Below are positions 1 to 10,404 of a stretch of 55,028 nt of DNA, in pieces (the stretch's first letter is position 1; every line of letters starts with the position of its first letter). The DNA is taken from NCBI GenBank assembly GCA_024742875.1, contig JANSXP010000052.1, forward strand, positions 1 to 55,028, read 5' to 3'. Source of the stretch: Planctomycetaceae bacterium (GTDB taxonomy: Bacteria; Planctomycetota; Planctomycetia; Planctomycetales; Planctomycetaceae). The translations under genes and the position numbers were made by a program. The notes under the pieces are model-generated. The model made no database searches and was not told the DNA's origin. It saw only the letters and a program-made list of their open reading frames with translations.

Positions 1-377
1 AAACGCACAAACGCCACCTTGTCCAGATCGCGCAGCGCATTAAAAACGAGTTCACCAATCTGACGGGATGGCAGTTCCCGCAACCCATCTTCGTAGATGG
101 ACGCCTCCACATCCGCGACGACCTGGTCAATCTGCTCATTACTGACCGGGCGTTTGTAGCAGGCTTTCTCGATTCCGGCACGAATACGAGTGCGGTCAAA
201 CGGCACACGGGTGCCGTCTTTCTTGATCACCTTAATAGGCGATTCCTCGATTCGCTCGTAAGTCGTGAATCGTCGATTGCAGTCCAGACACTGGCGACGT
301 CGACGAATGGAAAAATCCTGACTGTTCCGCGAATCGATGACCTTAGTTTCGTCATGCTTACAGAAGGGGCATCGCAT
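1..377 (-). CDS. nrdR: Transcriptional repressor NrdR (partial, cut by window start)
   Basis: NrdR represses ribonucleotide reductase genes; its ATP-cone senses dATP/ATP and its zinc ribbon binds NrdR boxes. The first 125 codons are visible. The zinc ribbon has Cys3, Cys6, Cys30 and Cys33 (MRCPFC, then CLDC), followed by the Arg-rich stretch RRRRQ and an ATP-cone from about residue 46 ([18 protein letters not shown] onward). The family is usually about 150-160 residues, so about 30 C-terminal residues lie outside the window. The ATG at 377 is chosen because GGAGGG sits about 8 nt upstream and the Cys motif begins at residue 3, as usual. It lies downstream of clpC on the same strand but behind a terminator, so it is probably transcribed separately. 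Which ribonucleotide reductase it controls is not visible here. Confidence 0.95.
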   Translation of the reverse strand, partial: MRCPFCKHDETKVIDSRNSQDFSIRRRRQCLDCNRRFTTYERIEESPIKVIKKDGTRVPFDRTRIRAGIEKACYKRPVSNEQIDQVVADVEASIYEDGLRELPSRQIGELVFNALRDLDKVAFVR

Positions 378-556
378 TGGAAAGCCCTCCAGTGGATGTA
401 TGAATGTCCGTGGAGCCCGCGAATTATAGCACTCCCCCGTCTCCACGAAACAGCCGCAATCCGCTTCCACGCTTTGTTCCGGAAATTACGCCAACGATCC
501 CACCCTGCGATTGACGAACCGACCGCTAAGCGGAGGAATCTGCGTCTCTCACGGCA

Positions 557-589
557 CAAAAAAAGCCCGGGACAGCAGTTCCCGGGCTT
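557..589 (-). terminator. Rho-independent terminator of clpC
   Basis: A 9-10 bp GC-rich inverted repeat (AGCCCGGGA at 564-572 with TCCCGGGCT at 580-588, 7-nt loop) is followed on the minus strand by a run of seven to eight T (A-run at 558-564 on the plus strand). It lies 27 nt past the clpC stop, which is the classic position and structure for an intrinsic terminator separating clpC from nrdR. Confidence 0.9.
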
Positions 590-615
590 CGAACTCCACG
601 ATTGGGCAATTTTAC

Positions 616-3189
616 CTAGGAATCACTGGACTCACCAGATTCCTCGCCGCCACCCACGGCAACCGGCTCAGCGTCGGTCTCCGATTCGGCTTCGTCTTCC
701 ACGTAGTCGCTTTCAAACTTCAGCTGCTTCTGATCGCCCACCTCGATGACCTGAACGCGGATCACGTTCTTGCCTTCAAAAGTGCCTTTGAGCAGTTCTT
801 CCGACAGCGGATCTTCGATGTAACGTTCGACACTGCGTCGCAGCGGACGAGCACCGTAGTCCAGACCGTCTTCGGCTTCGCCCTTGTCGATAATGAAGCC
901 ACGAGCGTCGTCGGACAGTTCCATCAGCAGGCCTTTCTGCTTCAGGCGGTTGTAAACCTTGTCCAGTTCGATGTCGACAATCTTCATCAGCTCGTTGCGG
1001 GTCAGTTTGCGGAATACAACGACTTCGTCCAGACGACCAAGGAATTCCGGCTTGAACTGCTTCTGCAGTTCGTGCATCAGATTGGTCTTCATTTCATCGT
1101 AAGAGCGGGTGTCGTCTGCGCCACGCAGTGTGTGCAGTCCCATGCTGCCACCATGAGCCATGCGGTTGGCACCGGCATTGGTGGTCATAATGAGAATCAC
1201 GTTCTTGAAGTCGACCGTCCGACCAAAGCTGTCAGTCAGGTGGCCTTCTTCCATGATCTGCAGCAGCATGTTGAAGACGTCCGGGTGGGCCTTTTCGATC
1301 TCGTCCAGCAGGACGACTGCGTAAGGCCGACGACGAATCTTCTCGGTGAGCTGACCACCTTCTTCGTATCCCACGTATCCTGGAGGGGCACCGACAAGTC
1401 GGCTGACGTTGTGCTTCTCCATGTACTCCGACATGTCCAGCTGGATCAGGGAATCCTCTTCGCCAAACATGAACTCCGCCAGCGTTTTGGCCAGCAGCGT
1501 CTTGCCGACCCCCGTCGGACCGGAGAACAAAAACGCGCCAGTCGGACGCTTGGGATCTTTCAGACCACTGCGACTTCGTCGTACGGCTTTGCAGACCTGC
1601 GTAATCGCTTCATGCTGGCTGATGACGCGCTTGTGCAGTTCGTCTTCCATCTGCAGCAGGCGAACCGTGTCTTCGCTGGACAGACGCGTCAGCGGAATGC
1701 CGGTGATCTTAGCCACCACTTCCGCCACCACTTCAGCGTCCACGACACCATCGGTCTGCTTGGACTTTTCACGCCACTCTTCGGTCAGCTGATCTTTCTT
1801 CTTGCGAAGCTTGTCAGCCTGATCACGCAGCGAGGCCGCTTTTTCAAACTGCTGTTCTGCAACCGCGTCTTCCTTCGCCTGATTCAGTCGCTGAATTTCT
1901 TCTTCGATTTCTTTCAGGTCCGGTGGGCGTACCATCGATTTCAGGCGCACTCGGGCACCCGATTCATCGATCACATCAATCGCCTTGTCCGGCAGACAGC
2001 GAGACGTGATGTAACGATTGGACATCTCCACGGCGGTTTCCAGCGCGTCATCGGTAATCTGTACACGATGATGCTCTTCGTATCGTTCGCGCAGTCCTTT
2101 GAGAATCTCCACCGCCTGCGAAGGTGACGGAGGATTGACCATCACGTTCTGGAAGCGGCGTTCCAGCGCACTGTCTTTTTCGATGTATTTGCGATATTCG
2201 TCCAGCGTGGTCGCACCAATCACCTGCAGTTCGCCACGGCTCAGGGCAGGCTTGAGCACGTTAGAGGCATCGATCGCCCCTTCGGCACCACCGGCGCCAA
2301 CCAGCGTGTGCAGCTCGTCGATAAACAGGATGGTGTTCTTGGCACGACGCACTTCGTTCATCACGGCTTTGATGCGTTCCTCGAACTGGCCACGATACTT
2401 GGTGCCGGCAACCATCATCGCCAAATCAAGCACGATGATGCGACGTTCGGCCAGCAGATCGGGAACCATATTGTCCACGACCATCTGGGCGAATCCCTCG
2501 ACGATAGCCGTCTTACCCACACCCGCTTCACCCAGCAGGACGGGGTTGTTCTTCTGGCGTCGGCAGAGGATCTGAATGACGCGTTCGATTTCCCGTTCGC
2601 GTCCAATCACCGGATCCAGTTTTTTCTGGCGGGCCAGTTCGGTCAGATCGCGACCGAAGCTGTCGAGCGCGGGCGTCTTGCTGCGAGCGCCACTGCGCTG
2701 GGATCCGCCTTCGCGTTCTCCGGCAGGCGCCGCGCCTTCGGCCGATTCCAGACCGTGGCCCAGCAGATTCAGCACCTCATCACGCACATCATCCAGCTTC
2801 ATGCCCAGATTCATGAGCACCTGGGCGGCCACGCCTTCCTGCTCTCGCAGCAGACCCAGCAGCAGATGCTCCGTGCCGACGTAGTTGTGATTCAGGTTGC
2901 GAGCTTCCTCCATCGCATACTCGATCACCTTTTTGGCGCGTGGCGTCTGCGGCAGTTTGCCCATGGTCACCATATCGGGACCCGTCTGAACAATTTTCTC
3001 CACTTCAATGCGAATCTTGCGCAGATCCACGTCGAGGTTTTTCAGCACGTTGGCTGCGACGCCGGATCCTTCCTTGACCAACCCCAGCAGAATGTGCTCC
3101 GTCCCAATGTACTCATGGTTAAAACGCTGAGCTTCCTGATTGGCAAGCTGCATGACCTTGCGGGCTCGATCGGTGAAGCGTTCGTACAT
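616..3189 (-). CDS. clpC: ATP-dependent Clp protease ATPase subunit ClpC
   Basis: Hsp100/AAA+ unfoldase that feeds proteins to ClpP. The 857 residues are the normal size for ClpC. Two Clp_N repeats cover about 1-145. The first AAA+ domain has Walker A GEAGVGKT at 220-227 and a DELH Walker B. A UVR-type coiled segment lies around 430-465 ([28 protein letters not shown]). The second AAA+ domain has Walker A GPTGVGKT at about 555, [14 protein letters not shown] and a C-terminal D2-small domain. The UVR motif separates it from ClpA and ClpB. The acidic C-terminus ([15 protein letters not shown]) is lineage-specific decoration. No mcsA, mcsB or ctsR is adjacent, so the Firmicutes-style operon is absent. 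The upstream region holds an inverted repeat and an AT-rich palindrome that may form its promoter or leader. Confidence 0.98.
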   Translation of the reverse strand: MYERFTDRARKVMQLANQEAQRFNHEYIGTEHILLGLVKEGSGVAANVLKNLDVDLRKIRIEVEKIVQTGPDMVTMGKLPQTPRAKKVIEYAMEEARNLNHNYVGTEHLLLGLLREQEGVAAQVLMNLGMKLDDVRDEVLNLLGHGLESAEGAAPAGEREGGSQRSGARSKTPALDSFGRDLTELARQKKLDPVIGREREIERVIQILCRRQKNNPVLLGEAGVGKTAIVEGFAQMVVDNMVPDLLAERRIIVLDLAMMVAGTKYRGQFEERIKAVMNEVRRAKNTILFIDELHTLVGAGGAEGAIDASNVLKPALSRGELQVIGATTLDEYRKYIEKDSALERRFQNVMVNPPSPSQAVEILKGLRERYEEHHRVQITDDALETAVEMSNRYITSRCLPDKAIDVIDESGARVRLKSMVRPPDLKEIEEEIQRLNQAKEDAVAEQQFEKAASLRDQADKLRKKKDQLTEEWREKSKQTDGVVDAEVVAEVVAKITGIPLTRLSSEDTVRLLQMEDELHKRVISQHEAITQVCKAVRRSRSGLKDPKRPTGAFLFSGPTGVGKTLLAKTLAEFMFGEEDSLIQLDMSEYMEKHNVSRLVGAPPGYVGYEEGGQLTEKIRRRPYAVVLLDEIEKAHPDVFNMLLQIMEEGHLTDSFGRTVDFKNVILIMTTNAGANRMAHGGSMGLHTLRGADDTRSYDEMKTNLMHELQKQFKPEFLGRLDEVVVFRKLTRNELMKIVDIELDKVYNRLKQKGLLMELSDDARGFIIDKGEAEDGLDYGARPLRRSVERYIEDPLSEELLKGTFEGKNVIRVQVIEVGDQKQLKFESDYVEDEAESETDAEPVAVGGGEESGESSDS

Positions 3190-3946
3190 ATGTGTTCTCT
3201 TTTCCGTTGGTGATGAGCGGTAGTCCTGCTTATCGAGTCAACAAACGGCTTCGTGCCATCGGACTACCCGTAATTTTAAAGTCAACTTTAGCGCCCATTC
3301 CCGAGAGTGTGGGCACAGTTCTGATGTTGCGGTCTTTTTTGGATAACGGGCTTATGGGTTACAACAAACGACGCGAAATCGACATCCCGCCTTACACCGG
3401 GTCACGTTTCGAGTCGTCTTACAACATTCACGTTCGAGCCATCCCCTACGATCGCCCCAGACGGGCACTCGTTCCAGACGGGGTCACGCCACATTGACAG
3501 AATCGGAGGCAGCAAATGGCAAGTGCGAATATCGTGCCGGATTCTAGGACGCACCATCGCCATCGACAAGACAGCAGCCGCACGCGAATGTTCGCTCTGA
3601 GCCGTCCCGTCATTTTCCCGGTCTTCCAACCAGGGAATTTGAATTTCTCGCCCCATTCGGTGTGGTTTCCGCCTGAACGAATTTCCTTGCCATTGCCTCA
3701 CCAGTGACTCGCGAAAGCCTGAGCAGGCCCCGGCAATCGCTTTCAGGAACCGCCAGGACGGGGCGAGGAACGGCACGCACCGACCTGCGAGTCTTCGTTT
3801 CCGCTTACTGGACAAGTAGTTTTGGCAGGCGAATTGTTGATTTTCCCCACAAGCGCGAATTCTGACTTTTGCGGGGCTCAGGGATGGAATCCCAGGTGTC
3901 CGCCCTGCATCTTGCGGCTTCTGTCTGTCTTTCTCGGTGAGACCCC
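3190..3946. other. 757-bp divergent intergenic region between clpC and thiE
   Basis: No convincing gene is seen here. A possible 63-codon reading frame at 3516-3707 (+) is preceded by a textbook GGAGG six bases upstream of ATG, but the product is rich in Arg, His, Pro and Ser and resembles no family I know. A long minus-strand frame overlapping the thiE start looks spurious. I found no TPP-riboswitch core (no CTGAGA and no ACCTGATCTGG-like segment) ahead of thiE and no CIRCE element ahead of clpC. The left end holds the clpC leader repeat and AT-rich palindrome listed separately. The length suggests promoters for both genes, possibly with an unrecognised RNA. Confidence 0.5.
3219..3290 (-). 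promoter_or_regulatory. clpC upstream inverted repeat and candidate promoter element
   Basis: GGTAGTCC at 3219-3226 pairs with GGACTACC at 3261-3268, giving an 8-bp stem with a 34-nt loop, starting 30 bases before the clpC ATG. Just upstream on the minus strand, the palindrome TAAAGT-ca-ACTTTA (3277-3290) contains TTGACT, which matches a -35 hexamer. I see no good -10 at 16-18 bp, so the promoter call is weak. The stem could be a leader hairpin or operator. Confidence 0.3.
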
Positions 3947-5005
3947 ATGGAGTCATCCCGTTCGCTCGCACTGATCGACGCCAACCTGAACCGCAGCCGC
4001 GAGGGCCTGCGGGTGCTGGACGACATCGCCCGATTTCTCCTGGCGGACGGTCCGCTGTGCACGCAGATCAAGCAGCTGCGTCACGATCTGGTGACCGCCG
4101 AGGGAAGTCTGAAACAGGTGGTCCCTGATTTGTTGCATCACCGCAACGTTGATGCGGACGTGGGAACAGCAGTCAGTGTGGACGGGGAGATGAGCAAATC
4201 GCAGGTCGCCGAAATCGCAGCGGCCAACATCCGTCGCGTGCAGGAGGCGATGCGCAGTCTGGAAGAATTTGGCAAACTGCACTGCACGACATTCGCCGAA
4301 CAGACGCGCCAGTTGAGATACCGCACCTATCAGATTGAACAGCAACTCGCCCAGGCGTGCGACACGACTCAGCGACAGCGCCGCGCCCGGCTGGAATCGG
4401 CACGCGTTTACGTGCTGATCACAGAATCACTGTGTCGGCTGCCATGGAAACAAACGGTTGCGGCCTGCATCACGCCGGGCAGCATTCTGCAGTTGCGGGA
4501 GAAAGGTCTGTCCGCCGGAGAACTGATTCGCCGCTCTCGATGGTTTGTGTCCGCCTGTCGAGAGGCCGGCTGCCTGGCCATCATCAACGATCGGCCCGAC
4601 ATCGCGGCCATCGCGTCGGCAGATGGAGTGCACCTGGGACAGACAGACGCGGCAGTGGCGGACGTGCGGCAACTGGTGACGGCTCCAACGCTGATTGGCC
4701 TTTCCACACACGCTCCGGCACAACTGACTGCAGCGATGCAGACAACGGCCGACTACTTCGGAGCCGGACCGGTGTTCTCCTCAGGCACCAAGCAGTTTGA
4801 CAAGTTTGCCGGTCTGGATTACCTCCGCTGCGTGGCTCAGACGGCCGATCGCCCGTGGTTCGCCATTGGTGGTATTTCGATCGAAAACGTGGCCGACGTA
4901 GTGGCTGCCGGAGCCACCCGAGTGGCTGTCTGTGGTGCAGTGATCGGCACAGACGCCCCGGGCCAGGCCATCGCTGATCTTGCGGCCGCCCTCCCGGCAC
5001 CATGA
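3947..5005 (+). CDS. thiE: ThiD2-ThiE fusion: thiamine phosphate synthase
   Basis: Thiamine phosphate synthase joins HMP-pyrophosphate and thiazole phosphate to make thiamine phosphate. The 352 residues split into an N-terminal ThiD2-type helical domain (about 1-140, with IDANLNRSREGLRVLDDIARF and NIRRVQEAMRSLEEFGK) and a C-terminal ThiE barrel (about 150-352). ThiE landmarks are LQLREKG near 181, INDRPD at 213-218, ADGVHLGQ at 225-232, STH at 253-255, FGAGPVF at 271-277 and GGI at 308-310. The same N-terminal extension is known from cyanobacterial-type ThiE proteins. The ATG at 3947 follows GGTGAG at proper distance. Its stop overlaps the next gene's start, so the two are co-transcribed. No TPP riboswitch is recognisable upstream. 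Confidence 0.94.
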   Translation: MESSRSLALIDANLNRSREGLRVLDDIARFLLADGPLCTQIKQLRHDLVTAEGSLKQVVPDLLHHRNVDADVGTAVSVDGEMSKSQVAEIAAANIRRVQEAMRSLEEFGKLHCTTFAEQTRQLRYRTYQIEQQLAQACDTTQRQRRARLESARVYVLITESLCRLPWKQTVAACITPGSILQLREKGLSAGELIRRSRWFVSACREAGCLAIINDRPDIAAIASADGVHLGQTDAAVADVRQLVTAPTLIGLSTHAPAQLTAAMQTTADYFGAGPVFSSGTKQFDKFAGLDYLRCVAQTADRPWFAIGGISIENVADVVAAGATRVAVCGAVIGTDAPGQAIADLAAALPAP

Positions 5006-5760
5006 CCATGCATCTGCGATCATTGCTGCCGCCATTGCAGCGCGGAATGCGACACATTGTGGAATTCGCGCTGCCCTGGCAATGTACAATCTGCGGTTGT
5101 CGGGACGACCGAGGCAATGACGCATTCTGTGCGGACTGCCTCGGGCAACTGACGCACACTCAGGACCAGTGTAGACGCTGCGGAGCAGTGATCGGCCCGT
5201 TTGGCACAGCCACGGGAAGATGCCCGCACTGCCGTCGCCGCCCGTTCCGTTTTCGTTCGGCACGCTGCCTGAACATGTACGAGGAGGCTTTGAAGACGGC
5301 CATTGTGCATTCCAAGCAGAGCTTTTCCTCCGCCGCCATGATGGCCGTGGGACAACTCCTCGTCAGTCGGCAGCGGCAGTGGCTGGCCGAACTGTCTGTG
5401 GACCGCATTCTGCCCATTCCCCAGGCATGGCTCACGCGGTTCCGCCGCAATTTTAATCCGGCCGATGTGATCGCCCGGTGTGTGGGACATTCGCTTCGGG
5501 TGCCCGTCGATCCACACATTCTCAGGCGACGCCGTGGATGGCAGTCGCCACAAAAAGCGGTGCCCCTTGCGAGACGGTATGAGAATCAGCGAAACTCCTT
5601 CCGGCTGCGGGACGCCCGCGTGATCGCCGGGCAGTGCGTGCTGCTGGTCGATGACGTGCTGACCACCGGCGCCACGTGCTCAGAGGCCGCCCGCCTGCTG
5701 AAGGCGGCGGGAGCCAAAGAGGTTCATGTTTTGGTGGCCGCTCGTGTGGCGGACCACTGA
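5002..5760 (+). CDS. ComF-family amidophosphoribosyltransferase-like protein
   Basis: 252 residues with the ComF/GntX layout. An N-terminal cysteine-rich zinc-binding part has CTIC, CADC, CRRC and CPHC pairs within residues 30-77. A type I phosphoribosyltransferase fold follows, ending in the PRPP loop VLLVDDVLTTGATCSEA (about 214-230). In naturally competent bacteria ComF helps take in single-stranded DNA; elsewhere its role is unsettled, so competence should not be assumed. The start codon overlaps the thiE stop (ATGA), which implies translational coupling. A second ATG two codons later (MTMHL) cannot be excluded. It converges with the HD-GYP gene across a 43-bp gap holding an inverted repeat. 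Confidence 0.92.
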   Translation: MTMHLRSLLPPLQRGMRHIVEFALPWQCTICGCRDDRGNDAFCADCLGQLTHTQDQCRRCGAVIGPFGTATGRCPHCRRRPFRFRSARCLNMYEEALKTAIVHSKQSFSSAAMMAVGQLLVSRQRQWLAELSVDRILPIPQAWLTRFRRNFNPADVIARCVGHSLRVPVDPHILRRRRGWQSPQKAVPLARRYENQRNSFRLRDARVIAGQCVLLVDDVLTTGATCSEAARLLKAAGAKEVHVLVAARVADH

Positions 5761-5786
5761 TCACGGTCAGCCGCGTCACGTGATCA
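5758..5786. terminator. Candidate bidirectional terminator hairpin between comF-like and HD-GYP genes
   Basis: A perfect 8-bp inverted repeat, TGATCACG (5758-5765) and CGTGATCA (5779-5786), has a 13-nt loop and starts on the comF-like stop codon. It sits in the 43-bp gap between convergent genes, where a shared terminator is expected. There is no T-run on either strand, so termination is inferred from position only. Confidence 0.4.
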
Positions 5787-5803
5787 GGTCGCGGCAACGT
5801 CAA

Positions 5804-7519
5804 TCAGTGGGTTCGCGCGGATCCGGAATCACCACCACCGAGCTCTAAGTGGCTGTGGTCCATGATCGGCGTTGGAGCTTCGTCCATCAGCAGCAGCTGC
5901 GTTTCCACAATCTTGTCAGAACAGCGGAAGAACGCGTCCAGCACATCCGGATCGAAATGGGCACCACGGCCTTCCTCCAGGATTTCGAAACAGCGTTCGC
6001 GAGGCAGTGCTTTCTTGTACGGTCGCTCGCTGGAAAGAGCGTCAAACACATCCGCTACGGCCACGATTCGCCCTTCCAGCGGAATGTCGGTGCCCGACAG
6101 CCCCAGCGGATAGCCGGTGCCGTCCCAGCGTTCATGATGCGTCTGAGCAATGCGGGCGGCCAGCATCAACAGAGGCGACGAACGCACGTGCAGCAGGTTT
6201 TCCCCTTTGCGGGTGTGCGTCTTTAAGACCTCAAACTCCTTCTCGGAAATCGGCTCGATGATCTGTTTGCCGATCGCACAGTGGCGTTTCATCAGTTCAT
6301 ACTGGTCCGGATCCAGGCGTCCTGGCTTGAACAGGATCGCGTCTGGGATGCCGATCTTTCCCACATCGTGAAGTTGAGCGGCCTGTTCGAACATGGGCAG
6401 CTTGGTTTCCGGATAGCCCATTTCCCGAGCAATCAGCGCGGCGTATCGGCCCACGCGAATGACATGGTTGCCCGTGTCATCGTCTCGGTGCTCCGCGGCG
6501 CGGGCAAGGCTGAGAATCAGCTGCTGTCGCGTGACTTCCAGCTGCCGCGTGCGGCGTTCGACCTGCTGTTCCAGTCGAGCTGCCTCGTTAGCCACCATGT
6601 CGAAGTGCTTCTTCAGGATGATGGCGTTACGAACGCGGGGGATCAGTTCGTTAGGATCGATGGGCTTTGACAGGAAGTCAACGGCCCCCAGATCCAGAGC
6701 GCGTCGACGGGTCTTCGGATCCGTGGACGCTGTCAGAATCAGAACGGGAATGTGCTGCAGTGCGGGGTCCAGCCCCATCACACGGAGAATATCCAGTCCG
6801 GAAACTTCCGGCATATGAATGTCGAGCAGCAGAATATCGGGAGACTCTTTGCGAACCAGTGGCAAAGCTTTGGTGGCGTCTTCCGTCGTGACGAAGTTGG
6901 AGTAGCCTTCGCCTTTCAGATGCTGCCGAAACGTCATCACGTTTAGCGGCTCGTCATCGACGATCATGATCTTCGCATCAGTATTGGCCGATCGAACGAC
7001 AATACTGTCCGCCGAAAGCATCGACAAATCCTCTTCGACGGTCGATACCTGCTGCGGCGCCGAACTCATGGTGGTCGTCGCCAAAAACGACTCCAGCACC
7101 GATCCGCGCGGCACAGGCTCGCAGGCCGTGGTCGTGATCGGCGAGGGTTTCGTCAGGTCCAGCGGTTCTTCAGGTGCCAGGTCGCCCCTGCTGCGATCTG
7201 TATCCGCCGCCGCACTCACCCGGTTCCGTGGAGCAGGGCGGTCGGAGGTGGATTCTAACGATGTCTGCGACGAACGTGCATCGGCGAATTCTGGTTCTGG
7301 TGCAACCGGTGGATCAGAGGCGGGCGGAGCCTGTTCAGCTGCCGGTGCGGCCGCTGACAACAGTTCCCGCACCATATTGGCCGGAGACTTGCGGTCGGCA
7401 GAACCTTCCTCCACAGGTGACGGCGCCGACTTGCGACCACGCAATGCGTCCAGCGACGCAATGGTGGAACGAATTTCGTCCAGAACCGAAGGTTGTTGTG
7501 AATCAGACGGGGCTGACAT
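5804..7519 (-). CDS. Response regulator with HD-GYP cyclic-di-GMP phosphodiesterase domain
   Basis: RpfG-type protein expected to hydrolyse c-di-GMP when its receiver is phosphorylated. With the start at 7519 it has 571 residues. A low-complexity Pro/Ala/Ser N-terminus (1-180) is followed by a receiver domain (about 182-300, IVDDEP acidic pocket, phospho-acceptor Asp233 in LLLDIHMPE), a short coiled coil (EQQVERRTRQLEVTRQQL), and an HD-GYP domain (about 320-545). The HD pair is His384-Asp385 (HDVGK), and HHE at 461-463 leads to DGTGYP, so metal and GYP residues look intact. The longer upstream frame lacks family similarity, so the MSAPSD start was chosen. It lies 160 bp downstream of the hybrid kinase, its likely phospho-donor partner. 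Confidence 0.94.
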   Translation of the reverse strand: MSAPSDSQQPSVLDEIRSTIASLDALRGRKSAPSPVEEGSADRKSPANMVRELLSAAAPAAEQAPPASDPPVAPEPEFADARSSQTSLESTSDRPAPRNRVSAAADTDRSRGDLAPEEPLDLTKPSPITTTACEPVPRGSVLESFLATTTMSSAPQQVSTVEEDLSMLSADSIVVRSANTDAKIMIVDDEPLNVMTFRQHLKGEGYSNFVTTEDATKALPLVRKESPDILLLDIHMPEVSGLDILRVMGLDPALQHIPVLILTASTDPKTRRRALDLGAVDFLSKPIDPNELIPRVRNAIILKKHFDMVANEAARLEQQVERRTRQLEVTRQQLILSLARAAEHRDDDTGNHVIRVGRYAALIAREMGYPETKLPMFEQAAQLHDVGKIGIPDAILFKPGRLDPDQYELMKRHCAIGKQIIEPISEKEFEVLKTHTRKGENLLHVRSSPLLMLAARIAQTHHERWDGTGYPLGLSGTDIPLEGRIVAVADVFDALSSERPYKKALPRERCFEILEEGRGAHFDPDVLDAFFRCSDKIVETQLLLMDEAPTPIMDHSHLELGGGDSGSARTH

Positions 7520-7679
7520 GGGGAATCTCAATTGGAATCTGTCGTCGCTGAAACTTAGGTTCTGTTCGCGAGGCGGGGGATGAGAACAGTGGGGATCAAC
7601 GGTGATTTTCCACCACGATCGTTGCCTGCGTTGATATCCCAACCGTCCCGCAGAATCGACACATTGCTGCTACGGCAAA

Positions 7680-10349
7680 TTATCCGACTGGCATGACCTC
7701 AGGAGCGACGTAGAGTGAACTGGACAACAATTCCAGTTCTGCCAGTAATTCGGGAATCCCTGTAGCGGTTTCAGATTCCGCCAAATCCTGCAGCTGGGCG
7801 GCCGGAGAGGTGAACTCAGCAAATCCAACCGTTCCGCCAGTGCCTTTGAGTTTGTGGGCCAGTTCCCGCAGGTTGCGGAAGTCTTTCTGCCGCCATGCGT
7901 CCCGCATTTGGCGAGTCGTTTCGGGGACACCTTCGACAAACTGCACCACGATCTCACGGAATTCGGGGATATCCAGCGGCAGTGAGGACTCCAGTCGTTG
8001 CGGTGCTGGACGCTGAGGCGGCTGCGGATCCAGTGCATTGTCCACCATTTTCATCACGCTGTTCACCAGTTCACTCGGCGAATGGGCGACCGGTTTCTGC
8101 GGCGGGTCACCCTCGTCACCAGTCGCAACGGGTGATGGTGCTCCATTTTCCGGGGTATTCTCGTTCGGCACGCGGAGAGGCGCCTGAGGCAATGAGGCTG
8201 GGGCCGCCACATCCAGCTCAAGCGGCGGCGAGTCGTCAACAGGCAGAATCTCGGCCAGGCTCTGAAGCAGTTTATCGATGTCGATTGGCTTGGTGAGAAA
8301 TCCTGTGCACCCTGCCGCCTCACATCGGTCGCGGTCTGCCTGCATCACGTTGGCCGTCAGTGCGAAGATTGGCAGCGTGACGCCGGATTCGCGCAGTTTG
8401 GCGGTGGCCGTAAATCCGTCCATCACCGGCATCTGCATATCCATCAGCAGAAGGTCGTAGTCAGAGACCGCGACCTTCTCGAGAGCCTGAGCGCCGTTTT
8501 CGGCTTCATCCACCTCCAGCCCCGCTTTTCGAAGCACCAGGCCAACCAGCTGTCGGTTGGCGGGCGTGTCGTCCGTGACAAGCACTCGGGCCGGCTGGAA
8601 CCGCATGCCCAAAGTGGCAGCGCTGTTACGGTGGGTGGTCGTCATCGAAGCGGCGGCGGTCCGGTCATCCACCAGGGCGACGTCATTCACCTCTCCGCAA
8701 TCCACACAAAACTCAAACGTGCTGCCTTCTCCCGGCACACTGGTCACCACGATCTGCCCGCCCAGAGCTTCGGTCAGACGTTTGCTGATCGCCAGTCCCA
8801 GGCCCGTCCCTCCGTAGCGACGTGTCACCGAACTGTCGGCCTGAACAAACTCCTCAAAGATCTTGGCACACTGTTCTTCCGTCATACCAATTCCCGTGTC
8901 GATCACGCGAAACTGAATTTGCGGACGAGGGCCGTCGTCCCGGAACGAAGCCTGAATACGAACACCCCCGCTGCTGGTAAACTTGATCGCATTGCTGACC
9001 AGGTTCATCAGGATCTGTCGCAGCCGGGTCGGATCACTCTGGATGGAAACGGGAATTCGTCCCTCGATCGCATGTTCGAGGAACAGATTCTGGTCAGCAG
9101 CCTTCATCTGCAGCACGCTGACGACCTCACCCATCAGGCGGTACGGCTGGCACTCGCAGATTTCCAGCTCCATCTTTCCAGATTCGATTTTGGACAGGTC
9201 CAGAATGTCATTGATCAGGCCGACCAGATGATTGCCGCTGCTGTGAATCGTATCCAGATACTTCAAACGCGTTTCCGGAGAGTCTTCCAGCCCACGTCGC
9301 AGCACGTCCGTGAAACCAACGATGGCATTCATCGGGTTGCGGATTTCGTGGCTCATATTCGCCAGAAAATCACTCTTCGCTTTATTGGCGGCTTCCGCTT
9401 CATCTTTGAGCGATTCCGCCGCATCTTTGGCCAGCTGAAGTTCCCGTTTGTTCTGTTCAAGCGCCGTCACATCATCGAAAGTCACCATAGCTCCGCGATT
9501 GCGACCATCCGTACCCACCAGCGGTGAGCAGTTGACTCGAAAAATCTGACCACCATCCACACGTCGCATCATTGTGTTGGCGACCGGCCGATTCTCTTCC
9601 AGCGACATCTTCCACGGCGTGTCAGTCGAGTCGGCATTCATGGCGCGAAAAGACAGGTCGCTGACCGGAACACCAATCAGTTCATCGTCGCCCGCATCCG
9701 TCATCTGCTCCATCGCTTTGTTAGCCAGCAGGATTCGGTCGTTCAGCCCAACGATCATCATGCCTTCCGACAGAATGTCGAGCGCTTCACGAACACGACG
9801 TGGCACGGCATTGGAGGGGTCCAGATTCTTCAGCACCATCTTCAGAAAAAAGCGAAATGCAAAGAACCCGACCGGCGTGCAGAAGGCGATCAGGACCGTC
9901 AGTCTATTGGCAAAGTAGCCGGCTATCCCGGCCGGACGCAACTGCCGAAAGGCCACTTCGATCGAACCACCAAATTCCGGATGTCCCTTAGCCGTGAGCG
10001 GCACAAACATGAAGTTTTCCGTCGACTGCTCGAGATCAACAGGCCAGAGATCCTCGTGCGGCCCGGCGGAAGCCACAATCACGCCGCTTTGATGACGAAA
10101 GGCCACGGAAAGCAGGCCACCGTTTTCACGAACCATCGCATCCATCACCGCCTGCAGCCGCGTGGTCTGGTTCGTTTGAATCAGCGGCGATCCGGCGATC
10201 GCGAACGCTTCCACAAGCTGAGCGCGATTGCTCACCACAAGGCTTTCCTCATCCGGCAGCAGCTTGCAGTAGTTGGCAGCCAGCAGGATACCCACCATCG
10301 CGCAGACAAGGCCCAGTGTGATTCGTGTTGCGGCAGTTATTTTTGGCAT
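7680..10349 (-). CDS. Membrane hybrid histidine kinase (PAS-HisKA-HATPase-REC-HPt)
   Basis: 889 residues with a full phosphorelay architecture. TM1 is about 10-28 and TM2 about 148-169, with a roughly 120-residue periplasmic sensor between them. A PAS domain (about 185-300) and a coiled coil lead to HisKA with SHEIRNP (His334). HATPase_c has the N-box [17 protein letters not shown] and [11 protein letters not shown]. The receiver has Asp637 in LLLMDMQMP. The linker is Pro-rich, and the HPt domain at the C-terminus has AHKLKGTGG (His832). All phospho-sites are present, so the protein can pass phosphate internally and then to a separate receiver. The HD-GYP regulator immediately downstream is the obvious candidate. 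It follows the giant secreted-protein gene by 55 bp on the same strand, suggesting co-transcription. Confidence 0.95.
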   Translation of the reverse strand: MPKITAATRITLGLVCAMVGILLAANYCKLLPDEESLVVSNRAQLVEAFAIAGSPLIQTNQTTRLQAVMDAMVRENGGLLSVAFRHQSGVIVASAGPHEDLWPVDLEQSTENFMFVPLTAKGHPEFGGSIEVAFRQLRPAGIAGYFANRLTVLIAFCTPVGFFAFRFFLKMVLKNLDPSNAVPRRVREALDILSEGMMIVGLNDRILLANKAMEQMTDAGDDELIGVPVSDLSFRAMNADSTDTPWKMSLEENRPVANTMMRRVDGGQIFRVNCSPLVGTDGRNRGAMVTFDDVTALEQNKRELQLAKDAAESLKDEAEAANKAKSDFLANMSHEIRNPMNAIVGFTDVLRRGLEDSPETRLKYLDTIHSSGNHLVGLINDILDLSKIESGKMELEICECQPYRLMGEVVSVLQMKAADQNLFLEHAIEGRIPVSIQSDPTRLRQILMNLVSNAIKFTSSGGVRIQASFRDDGPRPQIQFRVIDTGIGMTEEQCAKIFEEFVQADSSVTRRYGGTGLGLAISKRLTEALGGQIVVTSVPGEGSTFEFCVDCGEVNDVALVDDRTAAASMTTTHRNSAATLGMRFQPARVLVTDDTPANRQLVGLVLRKAGLEVDEAENGAQALEKVAVSDYDLLLMDMQMPVMDGFTATAKLRESGVTLPIFALTANVMQADRDRCEAAGCTGFLTKPIDIDKLLQSLAEILPVDDSPPLELDVAAPASLPQAPLRVPNENTPENGAPSPVATGDEGDPPQKPVAHSPSELVNSVMKMVDNALDPQPPQRPAPQRLESSLPLDIPEFREIVVQFVEGVPETTRQMRDAWRQKDFRNLRELAHKLKGTGGTVGFAEFTSPAAQLQDLAESETATGIPELLAELELLSSSLYVAPEVMPVG

Positions 10350-10404
10350 GTGTGTTCTTTAACGGTCAATGGCAGATGTGGTTGCCGGCATCGAACGGTT
10401 TCGC

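Noticed and set aside
511-2127. Long plus-strand frame across clpC
   Set aside because: Antisense shadow of clpC: repeated FVH/QFD-type composition mirrors the real codons and no family motif is seen.
3516-3707. 63-residue frame with perfect GGAGG ahead of ATG
   Set aside because: Composition (Arg, His, Pro, Ser) and lack of any known family make it doubtful; kept only as a note within the intergenic entry.
3190-3946. TPP riboswitch or CIRCE element in the clpC-thiE gap
   Set aside because: Neither the CTGAGA/ACCTGATCTGG-like THI core nor an intact TTAGCACTC-N9-GAGTGCTAA pair is present; a TTAGCGCCC near 3287 has no matching partner arm.
3402-3971. 189-residue minus-strand frame overlapping the thiE start
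   Set aside because: Overlaps a certain gene and has no recognisable domain; typical chance frame in GC-rich DNA.
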